Part shown: piece by piece, positions 52,072 to 61,174 of the stretch
Position numbering within the stretch: the first letter of the stretch is position 1
Layout: every line of letters starts with the position of its first letter
From: Caulobacteraceae bacterium
GTDB lineage: Bacteria; Pseudomonadota; Alphaproteobacteria; Caulobacterales; Caulobacteraceae
Direction of reading: 5' to 3'
Assembly: GCA_947475415.1 (NCBI GenBank)
Contig: CANJLH010000014.1
Location: 23,605-87,604, forward strand
DNA: 64,000 nt
The notes under the pieces: generated by a model
Told to the model about the DNA's origin: nothing
The model's input: only the letters and a program-made list of their open reading frames with translations
The model's database searches: none
Program-made: the position numbers and the translations under genes

Positions 52072-53163
52072 ATGTCCCGATCCCCCTCCGTCACCGGCGC
52101 CGCGCGAGGCCGTGGGGCCAGGTCGAACCAGTCCGGACGCTTCGAATCGCTTCAGCGGGAAGATTTCGACGACGGCTGGACCGAGCGCGACGGCCAGCCG
52201 GCCAAACTCGACACCACCCTGACGCCCGAGGCGGCGCGCAAGATCATCACCCGAAACGACAGCCCCGATATCGGGTTTGGCGCCTCGATCAATCCCTACC
52301 GGGGCTGCGCCCATGGCTGCATCTACTGCTACGCCCGCCCGGCCCACGCCTACATGGGCCTGTCCCCCGGTCTGGACTTCGAGAGCAGGCTATTCTTCAA
52401 ACCGGACGCCGGGCGGTTGCTGGCGGCGGAGTTGTCACGACCCCGGTATGCGCCGCAGGTCATCCATGTAGGGGGCAATACCGACCCCTATCAGCCGGCC
52501 GAGCGCAAGCTCGGCGTCACCCGCGCCATCCTGGAAACCCTGCAGCGGTTCTCCCACCCCTTCACAATCATCACCAAGTCGGCGCTGATCCTGCGTGACC
52601 TGGACCTCTTCGCGCCCATGGCTGCGGACGGTCTGACCCAGGTCGCCATCTCGGTCACCACGCTCAACCGCACCCTCGCCCGCAGCATGGAGCCCCGCGC
52701 GGCGACCCCCGAACGCCGGCTAGGCGCCATCCGCGCGCTGTCGGCCTTGGGCGTTCCGGTCAAGGTGATGTTCGCGCCGGTGATCCCCGGCCTCAACGAC
52801 CATGAGCTTGAGGCGGTGCTGGCGGCGGCCGCTGAGGCTGGCGCTGTCGGGGCCGGCTATGTGGCGCTGCGCCTGCCCCGCGAAATCGCAGGCCTGTTCC
52901 GGGAATGGTTGGCCGCCGAGCAGCCCGGCCGGGCCGAAAAGGTGATGTCCCTGGTGCGCCAGATGCGCGGCGGGCGAGATAACGATTCCAGTTTCGGACA
53001 GCGCATGATGGGCCAGGGTCCCATCGCCGACCTTCTGGCTCAGCGCTTCGCCGCGGCGAAACGGCGATATGGACTGGACGGGCCGAAGCCGACGCTTGAC
53101 CTGTCCAAGTTCAAAGTCCCGCCTCAGACTGGCGACCAGATCGACCTTTTCGCGGCCAACTGA
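52072..53163 (+). CDS. PA0069-family radical SAM protein
   Basis: A 363-aa radical SAM enzyme. The cluster-binding cysteines are in GCAHGCIYCYARP (about 81-93). Typical family segments are SINPYRGC just before it, HVGGNTDPYQPAE and ITKSALILRDLDL. The N-terminal ~60 residues are basic and probably disordered. Related proteins occur widely in bacteria, sometimes in DNA-repair contexts; the substrate is unknown. A near-consensus LexA box upstream fits a damage response. Confidence 0.9.
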   Translation: MSRSPSVTGAARGRGARSNQSGRFESLQREDFDDGWTERDGQPAKLDTTLTPEAARKIITRNDSPDIGFGASINPYRGCAHGCIYCYARPAHAYMGLSPGLDFESRLFFKPDAGRLLAAELSRPRYAPQVIHVGGNTDPYQPAERKLGVTRAILETLQRFSHPFTIITKSALILRDLDLFAPMAADGLTQVAISVTTLNRTLARSMEPRAATPERRLGAIRALSALGVPVKVMFAPVIPGLNDHELEAVLAAAAEAGAVGAGYVALRLPREIAGLFREWLAAEQPGRAEKVMSLVRQMRGGRDNDSSFGQRMMGQGPIADLLAQRFAAAKRRYGLDGPKPTLDLSKFKVPPQTGDQIDLFAAN

Positions 53164-53182
53164 TCCACGCGAGATGACAGTT

Positions 53183-54448
53183 TCATCGCGTGAACGCCGC
53201 CGCCAGTTCGATGTGCGGAGACCACAGGAACTGGTCCACCGGCAGCAGGCGCTCCAGGCGAAAGCCCGCATCGATCAACGTCGCCGCGTCGCGGGCGAAG
53301 GTGGCGGGATTGCAGGAAATCGCCACCACCCGCGCCGCCTTAGACTTTGCGATCTCGGCGGCCTGTCCGGCGGCGCCGGCCCTTGGCGGGTCGAACACCA
53401 CCGTGTCGATGCGCTTCAACTCCTGCGCCAGCACCGGCCGGCGGGCGAGGTCGCGAGCTTCGCCCACAACGCCCTTCAGTCCCGGAGCCGACCCTGCGGC
53501 GGCGCTCAGGGCCGCGATCGCCGATGCGTCGCTGTCAACCGCCAGCACCGGCGCCATTTCCGCCAGGCGGAATGAGAACGCCCCCAGTCCGCAGTAGAGG
53601 TCGGCGATCCGCCCGGCGCCGGCGGCCGCCTCCATCGCAAACGCCGCCATCGCAGCCTCCGCCGCCGCAACGGCCTGAAGAAAGGCGCCCGGCGGCATGG
53701 CCACCGTCGCGGCCCCGAATTGGACGGTGGGCTGTCGCGCGAGGTAGATGGTCTCGCCATCGAGGGTGACCCGGGCGAAATCGGCCTCGGCCGCCACCGC
53801 GGCGATCCTCATGCGGGCGTCGGCCGTGAGACCGCCGGACTTGCGCTCCACCCCACTGATATCGACATCAAGGCCGGAACCCGAAAGTGTCAGGTGCAGA
53901 CTGGGCGCGGACTTGGGATGTTCGAACAGGGGCGCCGCCATCCGCCGAAGGGCGGGGAAAGCCGCCTGCAGGCGTGGTTCGGCGATGGGGCACGCCGCCA
54001 CCTCGACCACCGTCCAGGTCTTGCGCATCTTGTAGCCGAGCCGCGCCTCGTCCCGACGTCCGGCGCGGGCGTGCAAGGTCAGCCGACGCCGCGACCCGGG
54101 GGGCGCCGCGAACGGCCTCAGGATCTCCGTATCGATCCGCTCCCGCGCCAGGGTGGCGGTCAGGCGCTCCACCTTCCAGGCCAGGTAGGCGCCCTGCTCC
54201 CAGTGCTGCAGGGCGCAACCGCCACAGACACCGAAATGCGGACAGGGTGGCGCGACACGCTCTGGGCTCGCCTCAATGACGCGCACCAGGTCGCGTCTCT
54301 GACCGGCGCCGCGCACCAGCACTCGCTCGCCCGGCAGGGTGAAGGGCGCGAATACCGGTCCGGCCGCCACGCCATCGCCCTCGCCGCCGACCGACTCGAT
54401 AACCAGTTCCGCTTCGGCGGACGGGGGGACGGAACTCGAACTTCGCAT
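53183..54448 (-). CDS. RumA/RlmD-type RNA (uracil-5-)-methyltransferase
   Basis: A 421-aa SAM-dependent methyltransferase of the TrmA/RumA group. A TRAM-like N-terminal domain (about 12-60) is followed by the [4Fe-4S] cysteines in CPHFGVCGGCALQHW. The methyltransferase domain has DLYCGLGAFSFRLAE, FDPPRAGA and the catalytic nucleophile in ISCNPATFARD. The likely product is 5-methyluridine in 23S rRNA; the exact position is not decidable. Convergent with the radical SAM gene (19 nt). Confidence 0.88.
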   Translation of the reverse strand: MRSSSSVPPSAEAELVIESVGGEGDGVAAGPVFAPFTLPGERVLVRGAGQRRDLVRVIEASPERVAPPCPHFGVCGGCALQHWEQGAYLAWKVERLTATLARERIDTEILRPFAAPPGSRRRLTLHARAGRRDEARLGYKMRKTWTVVEVAACPIAEPRLQAAFPALRRMAAPLFEHPKSAPSLHLTLSGSGLDVDISGVERKSGGLTADARMRIAAVAAEADFARVTLDGETIYLARQPTVQFGAATVAMPPGAFLQAVAAAEAAMAAFAMEAAAGAGRIADLYCGLGAFSFRLAEMAPVLAVDSDASAIAALSAAAGSAPGLKGVVGEARDLARRPVLAQELKRIDTVVFDPPRAGAAGQAAEIAKSKAARVVAISCNPATFARDAATLIDAGFRLERLLPVDQFLWSPHIELAAAFTR

Positions 54449-54605
54449 GAATTGCCAATCTAGGAGTCGCGGTCCGGACGCCTACGGGTCTATCGCTAGT
54501 GATGAACAAAGATGAACGACCCGATCAAGGCGCGTTCAGCTTCGTTCTGACATGTTCGACGTCGAGAGGGGGCGAAAGGCGCCCCGGACGCCGGAAGGAG
54601 AGGTC

Positions 54606-55022
54606 ATGAAGCACAGTCTAGCGCTTATCGCAGCCGTCTCGATCGCGGCGCCCGCGTTTGTCACTCCTCAGTTCGCCGTCGCGCAGTCGGCGCGCAGCTA
54701 CGGGACTTCAGATCCCTGTTACGCCGAGAAGCATCGCGCCGCCAAGCGCGGTACGGTCATTGGCGGCGTTAGCGGCGCCGCCGTAGGCAGCGTGATCGCA
54801 GGCCGCGGCGACCGGCTGGAAGGCGCTCTGATTGGCGGCGCGCTCGGCGCGGTCGCCGGCCACGAGATCGGCAAGCACAAGGTGAGTTGCGCGGCCTACC
54901 CCAAGCGCATTCGCCAAACGGAATATTCCCGGACCCGCTGCCACTGGGTTCAGGAATCGAATGACACTTTTGAAGTCTGTCGCGGACGCGATGGCGTCTG
55001 GCGGCCGAGTGGGCGCACCTGA
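54606..55022 (+). CDS. Secreted glycine-zipper 2TM protein
   Basis: A 138-aa exported protein. The signal peptide ends near AVAQ, and a glycine zipper (GGVSGAAVGSVIAG and LIGGALGAVAGHEIG, about 53-90) is followed by a small cysteine-containing domain. GGAAGGAG precedes the ATG at 54606, ruling out the longer frame. Such proteins resemble the 17-kDa rickettsial antigen family and associate with the outer membrane. The paralogue downstream lies 36 nt away. Confidence 0.8.
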   Translation: MKHSLALIAAVSIAAPAFVTPQFAVAQSARSYGTSDPCYAEKHRAAKRGTVIGGVSGAAVGSVIAGRGDRLEGALIGGALGAVAGHEIGKHKVSCAAYPKRIRQTEYSRTRCHWVQESNDTFEVCRGRDGVWRPSGRT

Positions 55023-55058
55023 GCCCGAACAACCCATCCTCAAAGGGGGAAGAGTAAC

Positions 55059-55700
55059 ATGTTTGATCGCAGCAAGTTCGCCAGGAGCGCTCTGGCCGCA
55101 TTCGCAGGTGTCGCCGCCTTGACCTCGGTCGCCGCGGCGCCCGGTGTTGCGTCGGCTCAACCCTATGGCGGTTATTCCTATGACCCCTGCCGTCGGGACT
55201 CCACCAACCGTTCGACCTCTGGCGGGCTGATCGGCGCGGCGATCGGCGCGGTGATCGGCTCCAACGCAGCCGCTCGCGGGGTGCGCACCGAAGGCGCCCT
55301 GCTGGGCGGCGCGGTTGGGGGCGTGGCCGGCGCTGTGATCGGCAACCGCAGCGCGGCCTGCCGCGAAGGGACCTACACCGACCCCCGCAGCAGCTACAAT
55401 GACCGCGTCTACGACCGGTCCGGCGGCGGTTATTACGACAACCGCACCTATCATGACCGCTACGGCGATCGGCATGGCGACCAGCGCCGCTACGACCGGC
55501 CCTACTATGAAGGGTCGCGCTACGACGCCCCGCGCTATGATGACTATGACGCCACCGCCGTCCGGGTAGAAGACCGCCAACCCTCCGCTGACAGCTGCAC
55601 CCTGGCCGAGAGCCCGATCTACCTTCCCGACGGGCGGGTCCAGAAGCGGTTCGTTCGCGTGTGCCGCGACAGCGCGGGCAAGTATCAGGTCGTCGAGTAA
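55059..55700 (+). CDS. Secreted glycine-zipper 2TM protein with Tyr/Arg/Asp-rich tail
   Basis: A 213-aa exported protein. After the signal peptide (ending VASAQ) a glycine zipper (LIGAAIGAVIGSNAAARG and GALLGGAVGGVAGAVIGN, about 53-88) precedes a low-complexity segment of about 70 residues rich in Tyr, Arg, Asp and Gly. A short C-terminal domain with two cysteines follows. GGGGGAAGAG lies before the ATG. It pairs with the gene upstream, and a strong terminator follows. Confidence 0.8.
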   Translation: MFDRSKFARSALAAFAGVAALTSVAAAPGVASAQPYGGYSYDPCRRDSTNRSTSGGLIGAAIGAVIGSNAAARGVRTEGALLGGAVGGVAGAVIGNRSAACREGTYTDPRSSYNDRVYDRSGGGYYDNRTYHDRYGDRHGDQRRYDRPYYEGSRYDAPRYDDYDATAVRVEDRQPSADSCTLAESPIYLPDGRVQKRFVRVCRDSAGKYQVVE

Positions 55701-55716
55701 CGCCCCTCGACGCGCC

Positions 55717-56478
55717 TCAGGAAGGGCCGCCCGACTCCCCTCGGGCGGCCCTTTTTGATGCCCAGATCACGTGCTCAACGGCGCCTTCGCCCCCACGGAC
55801 GTCGCTCTCCGCCTGGCCCCTGAGCTCCCAACCCTGAACTTGCAGGAAGGCGACCACGCCGGCGACCGCGGCCTCCCGGTCCGCAGCCACCCGCACCAAA
55901 CCGCCCTTCCCGATCTTGTCCGGTCCGACTTCGAACTGTGGCTTCACCAGGGCCACCAGATCCGCGCCGTCCCGCGCCAAGGCCAGGGCCGCCGGCAGAG
56001 CCTTGGCGAGACCGATGAAGCTCACGTCGCAAACGATCAGGCCAATGGGATCTGCAATCACCGTCGCATCCAAAACCCGCGCATCCGTCGCCTCAAGGCT
56101 AATCACGCGCGGGTCAGCCAGAAGCCGGGCGTGCAACTGGCCGCGCCCCACATCCACGGCATAGACCCGTTGAGCGCCCCGCGTCAGGCAGACCTCGGTG
56201 AACCCGCCCGTTGAGGCGCCCACGTCAAGCACTGTGCGTCCCGCGACCTCAACCGGCCAAAGGTTCAGGGCGTGATCCAACTTCAGTCCGCCGCGACCGA
56301 CCCAGGCGAACGCCGGCTCGGCCTCAATATGGGCGGTCTCGCTCAACACGTCCGACGCCTTGGCGACCAGCCGTCCGTCCGCCCGCACAAGACCGGCTTC
56401 AATGGCGGCGCGGGCCTTGGCCCGGCTTTCGAACAGCCCGCGGGCCACCAGCGCGAGATCGGCGCGCTGACGGCTCAC
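55717..56478 (-). CDS. tlyA: TlyA-type rRNA (cytidine-2'-O-)methyltransferase
   Basis: A 253-aa protein with an N-terminal S4 RNA-binding domain (about 4-65, RADLALVARGLFESRAKARAAI) and an FtsJ/RrmJ-like methyltransferase domain: VLDVGASTGGFTEVCL (about 79-94) and LIVCDVSFIGL. TlyA adds 2'-O-methyl groups to 16S and 23S rRNA in other bacteria. It overlaps the ligase gene upstream by 4 nt. The terminator of the convergent gene pair sits in its 3' end. Confidence 0.9.
   Translation of the reverse strand: MSRQRADLALVARGLFESRAKARAAIEAGLVRADGRLVAKASDVLSETAHIEAEPAFAWVGRGGLKLDHALNLWPVEVAGRTVLDVGASTGGFTEVCLTRGAQRVYAVDVGRGQLHARLLADPRVISLEATDARVLDATVIADPIGLIVCDVSFIGLAKALPAALALARDGADLVALVKPQFEVGPDKIGKGGLVRVAADREAAVAGVVAFLQVQGWELRGQAESDVRGGEGAVEHVIWASKRAARGESGGPS
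55724..55756 (+). terminator. Intrinsic terminator of the glycine-zipper genes, inside the 3' end of tlyA
   Basis: A perfect 11-bp stem GGGCCGCCCGA / TCGGGCGGCCC with a 6-base loop ends in five T residues. It lies within the last 14 codons of the convergent tlyA, so coding and termination functions overlap. Confidence 0.85.
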
Positions 56479-58211
56479 GCGTTAGGGGTGAAGAGTTTGC
56501 GCAGCTCGGCCTTCAGGATCTTTCCGTTGGCGTTCCGCGGCAGGGTTTCCGGCCAGAACTTCACCGCCACCGGAACCTTGAAGGCGGCCAGCCGCCCGGC
56601 CACATGAGCGCGCAAATCTTCCTCAGTGGCGACGGCGCCCGGCTTCAGGGTCACCACAGCCGCGGGCTCCTCGCCCAAGGTCCGATGCGGCACGCCCACC
56701 AGGGCCGCGTCCATCACCGCCGGGTGGTCATAAAGGGCGCTCTCCACCTCCACGCAGTAGATGTTCTCGCCGCCGCGGATCAGCATGTCCTTGGCCCGAT
56801 CGACGATGAAGCAGAACCCCTCCTCATCCAACCGCGCCAGATCACCGGTGCGCACCCAGCCGTCCATGAAGGTCGCGGCCGTGGCCTCCGGCTTGTTCCA
56901 GTAACCCACCGAAACCATCGGCCCCTTGGCCCACAGCTCCCCCACCTGGCCCGGCGGCAGGACCGTCACGCCGTCGGCGGGGTCGACGATCTTCAGGTCG
57001 GCCACCGGCGACGGAGGCCCGCAGGAGTCCGGTCGGTTGAGGTAATCCTCCGCCGCATGCACGGTCACCGTGCCGGTGGTCTCGGTCATGCCCCAGCCGT
57101 TGCCGGGATAGGCCTTGGGAAACATCTCCCGGATCTTGCGCACCAGCTCGGGCGCGGAGGGCGCGCCGCCATAACTGATCGTCTCCAGGGACGACAGGTC
57201 GTATTTGTCCCGCTCCGGGTGCTCGATCAGCTGCCAGGCGATCGTGGGCACGCCGCCCGCGCCATTGACCTTCTCGCGCTCGATCAGCTGGAACGCGCGC
57301 ACCGCGTCCCATCGGTGCATCATCACCATCTTGGCGCCGGAAAAGACGTGCGGATTGAGCACCGCGATCGAACCGGTGACATGGAAGAAGGGCACCGAGA
57401 CCAGGGTGGTGCGCTGCAGATTGGGGTCCGGCGCCGGTGGGCTTTCCCCCCGCCGCAGGAAACTGCGCGCGGTCAGGCTCGCGGCGGTGAAGACATTCGT
57501 CATGCCGCCCCGATGCGTCCCCAGCGCGCCCTTGGGATTGCCGGTCGTGCCAGAAGTGTAAAGCAGGGTCGCCACGTCATCGGGCGCCACGTCGGCGGCC
57601 GGTATCGTCTGGTCGGGCAGGTCTCGCCAGGTCGGCGGCGGACCAATCACGGATTCCAGCGTCGCCACGCCGGGACCGGTGATCGCCGTCTCGGCGCGGG
57701 TGACATAGATGCGTTTCAGGTCCGGCAAGTTGGCCAGGTGATCGGCCAGTCGCGCAAAGCGTTCGGCGTCCACCAGCGCCAGCTTCGCGCCGGAATCCTT
57801 CAGCCCGTACTCAAGCTCGGGCCCTGTCCACCAGGCGTTCAGCGGCGCAACGATCGCGCCGATCGCGGTGATAGCGTAGAAGCAGGCGACCCATTCCGGC
57901 AGGTTGCGCATGATCACCGCCACCCGGTCGCCCTTGCTCACACCCTGGGCCTTGAGCTCTCGAGCGAGGGCGGCGGCCGCGCGGTAGAAGGCCTCATAGG
58001 TGACCCGCTCGTCCTCATAGACCAGGAATTCCCGCTCGCCGAAACCGCGGGCATGCTCGGCCATCGCCCCATAGGTGGGGGGCAGGTTCTTGAAGGTGCG
58101 GAACCGCACGCCGCCGATGACTGTCTCCTCGGTCTCCAGCGGCATGCCTGGGGCGGTCAGCGCGGCGTGAGCCTCCGCGATGGACATGGCGGGCCAACCG
58201 GGCGCTGTCAT
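56475..58211 (-). CDS. AMP-dependent acyl-CoA ligase
   Basis: A 578-aa adenylate-forming enzyme that probably activates a fatty or aromatic acid as its CoA thioester. The P-loop is LLYTSGTTGNPKGALG, with GWGMTETTG, the hinge region DRAKDMLIRGGENIY and the catalytic lysine in NANGKILKAEL. It lies between valS and tlyA on the same strand, with 25 nt to valS and a 4-nt overlap with tlyA. Chain length specificity cannot be inferred. Confidence 0.93.
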   Translation of the reverse strand: MTAPGWPAMSIAEAHAALTAPGMPLETEETVIGGVRFRTFKNLPPTYGAMAEHARGFGEREFLVYEDERVTYEAFYRAAAALARELKAQGVSKGDRVAVIMRNLPEWVACFYAITAIGAIVAPLNAWWTGPELEYGLKDSGAKLALVDAERFARLADHLANLPDLKRIYVTRAETAITGPGVATLESVIGPPPTWRDLPDQTIPAADVAPDDVATLLYTSGTTGNPKGALGTHRGGMTNVFTAASLTARSFLRRGESPPAPDPNLQRTTLVSVPFFHVTGSIAVLNPHVFSGAKMVMMHRWDAVRAFQLIEREKVNGAGGVPTIAWQLIEHPERDKYDLSSLETISYGGAPSAPELVRKIREMFPKAYPGNGWGMTETTGTVTVHAAEDYLNRPDSCGPPSPVADLKIVDPADGVTVLPPGQVGELWAKGPMVSVGYWNKPEATAATFMDGWVRTGDLARLDEEGFCFIVDRAKDMLIRGGENIYCVEVESALYDHPAVMDAALVGVPHRTLGEEPAAVVTLKPGAVATEEDLRAHVAGRLAAFKVPVAVKFWPETLPRNANGKILKAELRKLFTPNA

Positions 58212-58236
58212 GGTTCGTCTCCTCCCGCCGCGGATC

Positions 58237-60900
58237 TCAGCCCGCGTGCTTCAATCGTTCGAGCGCGGCTTCCAGCTTGGCCTTGGCGTCCTGGACCTCG
58301 GCCAGGCGCTCGCGGTTTTCGTCCACGACCTCCTCAGGCGCGCGGGCGACGAAGTCCGGGTTGCCGAGCTTCTTGCCGATGCGATCCTGCTCGCCGGCGA
58401 GATTGGCGACCTCCTTGGCCAGGCGGGCCTTTTCCGCGGCGAGATCGATGAATTCCGCCACCGGCAGAGCCAGGTTCACACCGGCGACCACAAAGGGAAT
58501 GGCGCCGGTGGGCACATCCGTCGCCGCCTCAACGCCGCGGACGCGAAGCATCTGCATCAGCGCCGGGGCATTGGATTCCAGAACCCGTCGCTGGTCGGCG
58601 GTGGCTTCCAGCACCAGCAACGGCGGGCGCGCAGAAAGCGGAACATTAAGTTCCGAGCGCAGCGAGCGGCCCTCACCGATCGCGGCCACCAGCAGGCCGA
58701 TCTCCGCGTCGGCGGCCGGATCGATAAGACCCAGCGGCAGCTCCGGCCAGCGCGCGCTGATCAGCATCGGTTCGCTCCGCGCCGCGCCCAGGTCGGCCGT
58801 CACCCGCCACAGTTCCTCGGTAATGAACGGCATCACCGGGTGCAGCAGCTTCAGGATCACGTCCAGCGCCCAGGCGGCGGTCGCCTGAGTCTCCGCCTTG
58901 GCGGCCTCGTCGGCGCCGGTGAGCACCGGCTTCGAAAGCTCCACATACCAGTCGCAGTAGGTGTTCCAGATGAAACGGTAGAGGCCGTTGGCCGCGTCAT
59001 CGAAGCCGCAGTCCGCCAGGGCCGCCGTCACCGCCGCCGCCGTCCGGGCCGTCTCGCCGACAATCCAGCGGTTCAGCGGCAAGGCTGCCTTGGCCGGGTC
59101 GAACCCCTCCGCGCGCCGCGCGCCGTTCATTTCGCAAAAGCGGGTGGCGTTCCAAAGCTTGGTGCCGAAGTTGCGGTAGCCCTCGATGCGCTGCCGCGAC
59201 AGCTTGATATCCCGGGCCGCCCCAGACATCGCGGTGAGCGTAAACCGCAGCGCATCGGCGCCGTAGTCGTCCACCAGTTCCAGCGGATCGAGGACATTGC
59301 CTTTGGACTTGGACATCTTCTTGCCCTCGGCGTCGCGGACCAGGGCGTTGATGAAGATGCGCTTGAACGGGACCTCGTCCATGAAGTGCAGGCCCTGCAT
59401 CATCATCCGGGCGACCCAGAAGAAGATGATGTCAAAGCCGGTGACCAGGGTGTGGGTCGGATAGAACCGGCGCACGTCATCGGTCTTATCCGGCCAGCCC
59501 AGGGTGGAGAACGGCCACAGGGCCGACGAGAACCAGGTGTCGAGGACGTCCTCGTCCTGGGACAGTGGGCGTTCATCCCCGTAGTGCGCCACGGCCGCGG
59601 TTTTCGCCGCCGCCTCGCTCTCGGCCACGAACACTTCGCCGTCGGGCCCGTACCAGGCCGGGATGCGGTGACCCCACCAGAGCTGGCGCGAAATGCACCA
59701 GGGCTGGATGTTGCGCATCCATTCGAAATAGGTCTTTTCCCATTTGCGGGGCTCGAAGACGGTGCGCCCCTCCTCCACCGCCCGGATCGCCGGCTGGGCC
59801 AGAACCTCGGCGTTCACGTACCACTGGTCGGTCAGATAGGGTTCGACCACGACGCCGGAGCGGTCGCCGTGCGGCACCACGTGGCGGGTGGTCTCCACAT
59901 TGCGCGTGAGGCCGAGCGCCTCCATTTCCGCCACGATCCGTTTGCGGGCTTCGAAGCGGTCAAGCCCGCGATAGGCCGCCGGCGCATTGTCGTTCAGCCG
60001 CGCGAAGTCATCGAAGATATTCACCTGCGCCAGATTGTGGCGCTTGCCCACCGCGAAGTCGTTGAAGTCGTGCGCCGGAGTGATCTTCACCGCGCCGGAG
60101 CCCTTTTCCGGATCGGCGTGTTCGTCGGCGACGATGGGGATCAGCCGCCCGACGATGGGCAGGCGCAGCGTTTTGCCCACAAGATGCCGGTAGCGCTCAT
60201 CATCAGGATGCACGGCCACGGCGGTGTCGCCCAGCATGGTCTCCGGCCGGGTGGTGGCCACCACGATCTCGCCGGAGCCGTCCGCCAGCGGATAGGCGAA
60301 GGACCAGAAACTCCCGTCGACCTCGCGCTGCTCCACCTCCAGGTCGGAAATGGCGGTCTGAAAGTGTGGGTCCCAGTTCACCAGCCGCTTGTCGCGATAG
60401 ATCAGCCCCTCGCGGTGCAGCTGCACGAACACCTTGCGCACCGCCGCCGACAGGCCCTCGTCGAGGGTGAAGCGCTCGCGGCTCCAGTCGCAGGAGGCGC
60501 CCAGGCGGCGCAGCTGGTTGACGATGGTCCCGCCGGACTGGGCCTTCCATTCCCAGATCTTGTCCACGAAGGCCTCGCGGCCCATCTCCCGCCGGCCGAT
60601 ATTGCCCGCCGCCGCCAGCTGCCGCTCAACGACCATCTGGGTGGCGATGCCTGCGTGGTCCGTGCCCGGCAGCCAGAGCGCCGCCTTGCCGCGCATGCGC
60701 TCAAAGCGGATCAGCACGTCCTGCAGCGTGTTGTTCAGCGCGTGGCCGATATGCAGCGAGCCGGTGACATTGGGCGGCGGAATGACGATGGCGAACGTCT
60801 CGGCCGCCGGGTCGTCGATCGGCGAAAAGGCGCCCGACGCCTCCCAGGCGGCGTAGAGACGCGGTTCGACGGTCTTTGGATCGAAGGTTTTTTCCAACAT
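58237..60900 (-). CDS. valS: Valine--tRNA ligase
   Basis: An 887-aa class I synthetase. The HIGH motif lies in [14 protein letters not shown] near residue 47 and KMSKS in [14 protein letters not shown]. The editing domain is in between, and a C-terminal coiled-coil arm (residues about 820-887) ends the protein. The ATG at 60900 opens [15 protein letters not shown], the family start; the frame upstream is open but not conserved. It is divergent from the TonB receptor gene. Confidence 0.97.
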   Translation of the reverse strand: MLEKTFDPKTVEPRLYAAWEASGAFSPIDDPAAETFAIVIPPPNVTGSLHIGHALNNTLQDVLIRFERMRGKAALWLPGTDHAGIATQMVVERQLAAAGNIGRREMGREAFVDKIWEWKAQSGGTIVNQLRRLGASCDWSRERFTLDEGLSAAVRKVFVQLHREGLIYRDKRLVNWDPHFQTAISDLEVEQREVDGSFWSFAYPLADGSGEIVVATTRPETMLGDTAVAVHPDDERYRHLVGKTLRLPIVGRLIPIVADEHADPEKGSGAVKITPAHDFNDFAVGKRHNLAQVNIFDDFARLNDNAPAAYRGLDRFEARKRIVAEMEALGLTRNVETTRHVVPHGDRSGVVVEPYLTDQWYVNAEVLAQPAIRAVEEGRTVFEPRKWEKTYFEWMRNIQPWCISRQLWWGHRIPAWYGPDGEVFVAESEAAAKTAAVAHYGDERPLSQDEDVLDTWFSSALWPFSTLGWPDKTDDVRRFYPTHTLVTGFDIIFFWVARMMMQGLHFMDEVPFKRIFINALVRDAEGKKMSKSKGNVLDPLELVDDYGADALRFTLTAMSGAARDIKLSRQRIEGYRNFGTKLWNATRFCEMNGARRAEGFDPAKAALPLNRWIVGETARTAAAVTAALADCGFDDAANGLYRFIWNTYCDWYVELSKPVLTGADEAAKAETQATAAWALDVILKLLHPVMPFITEELWRVTADLGAARSEPMLISARWPELPLGLIDPAADAEIGLLVAAIGEGRSLRSELNVPLSARPPLLVLEATADQRRVLESNAPALMQMLRVRGVEAATDVPTGAIPFVVAGVNLALPVAEFIDLAAEKARLAKEVANLAGEQDRIGKKLGNPDFVARAPEEVVDENRERLAEVQDAKAKLEAALERLKHAG

Positions 60901-61174
60901 GTGGTGCGGTGAATAGCCTCCCCGCTCGCCCGGGGCTAGGCCTCCCCCTCCCGAGTTGTGACGGTCGCGCGATGCGGCGGTGAAGCGCACGCTGGCGAAA
61001 TGGCGCCCGCGATTGCGACGTCGTGCGGCGGAAAGGCTGGGGCGGCTCAAGTGGTGGCGCACCGCTGGGCGTAATCGGGTATCGCAACTCGTAACCCAGT
61101 TTAGTGTTGCGTTACGGAAATTTCAGGCGAACAATCAGCAGAAGCGAACCTTAAAAACTTGGGGGAATTCCAGA
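60901..61174. promoter_or_regulatory. Divergent valS / TonB-receptor control region
   Basis: A 274-base divergent spacer. Near its middle CGCAAC (61083) pairs with GTTGCG (61106-61111) and CGTAAC (61090) with GTTACG (61111-61116), an interleaved inverted repeat that could be an operator. An AT-rich patch with TTAAAAACTTGGGGGAATTC precedes the receptor start. The -35/-10 elements are not certain. Confidence 0.4.

Noticed and set aside
56211..58451. A 746-codon rightward frame
   Set aside because: It is the antisense shadow of the acyl-CoA ligase and tlyA; composition is rich in Arg, His and Gly without any domain.
58180..60912. A 910-codon rightward frame
   Set aside because: It is antisense to valS, whose motifs are unambiguous; long shadows are usual at this GC content.
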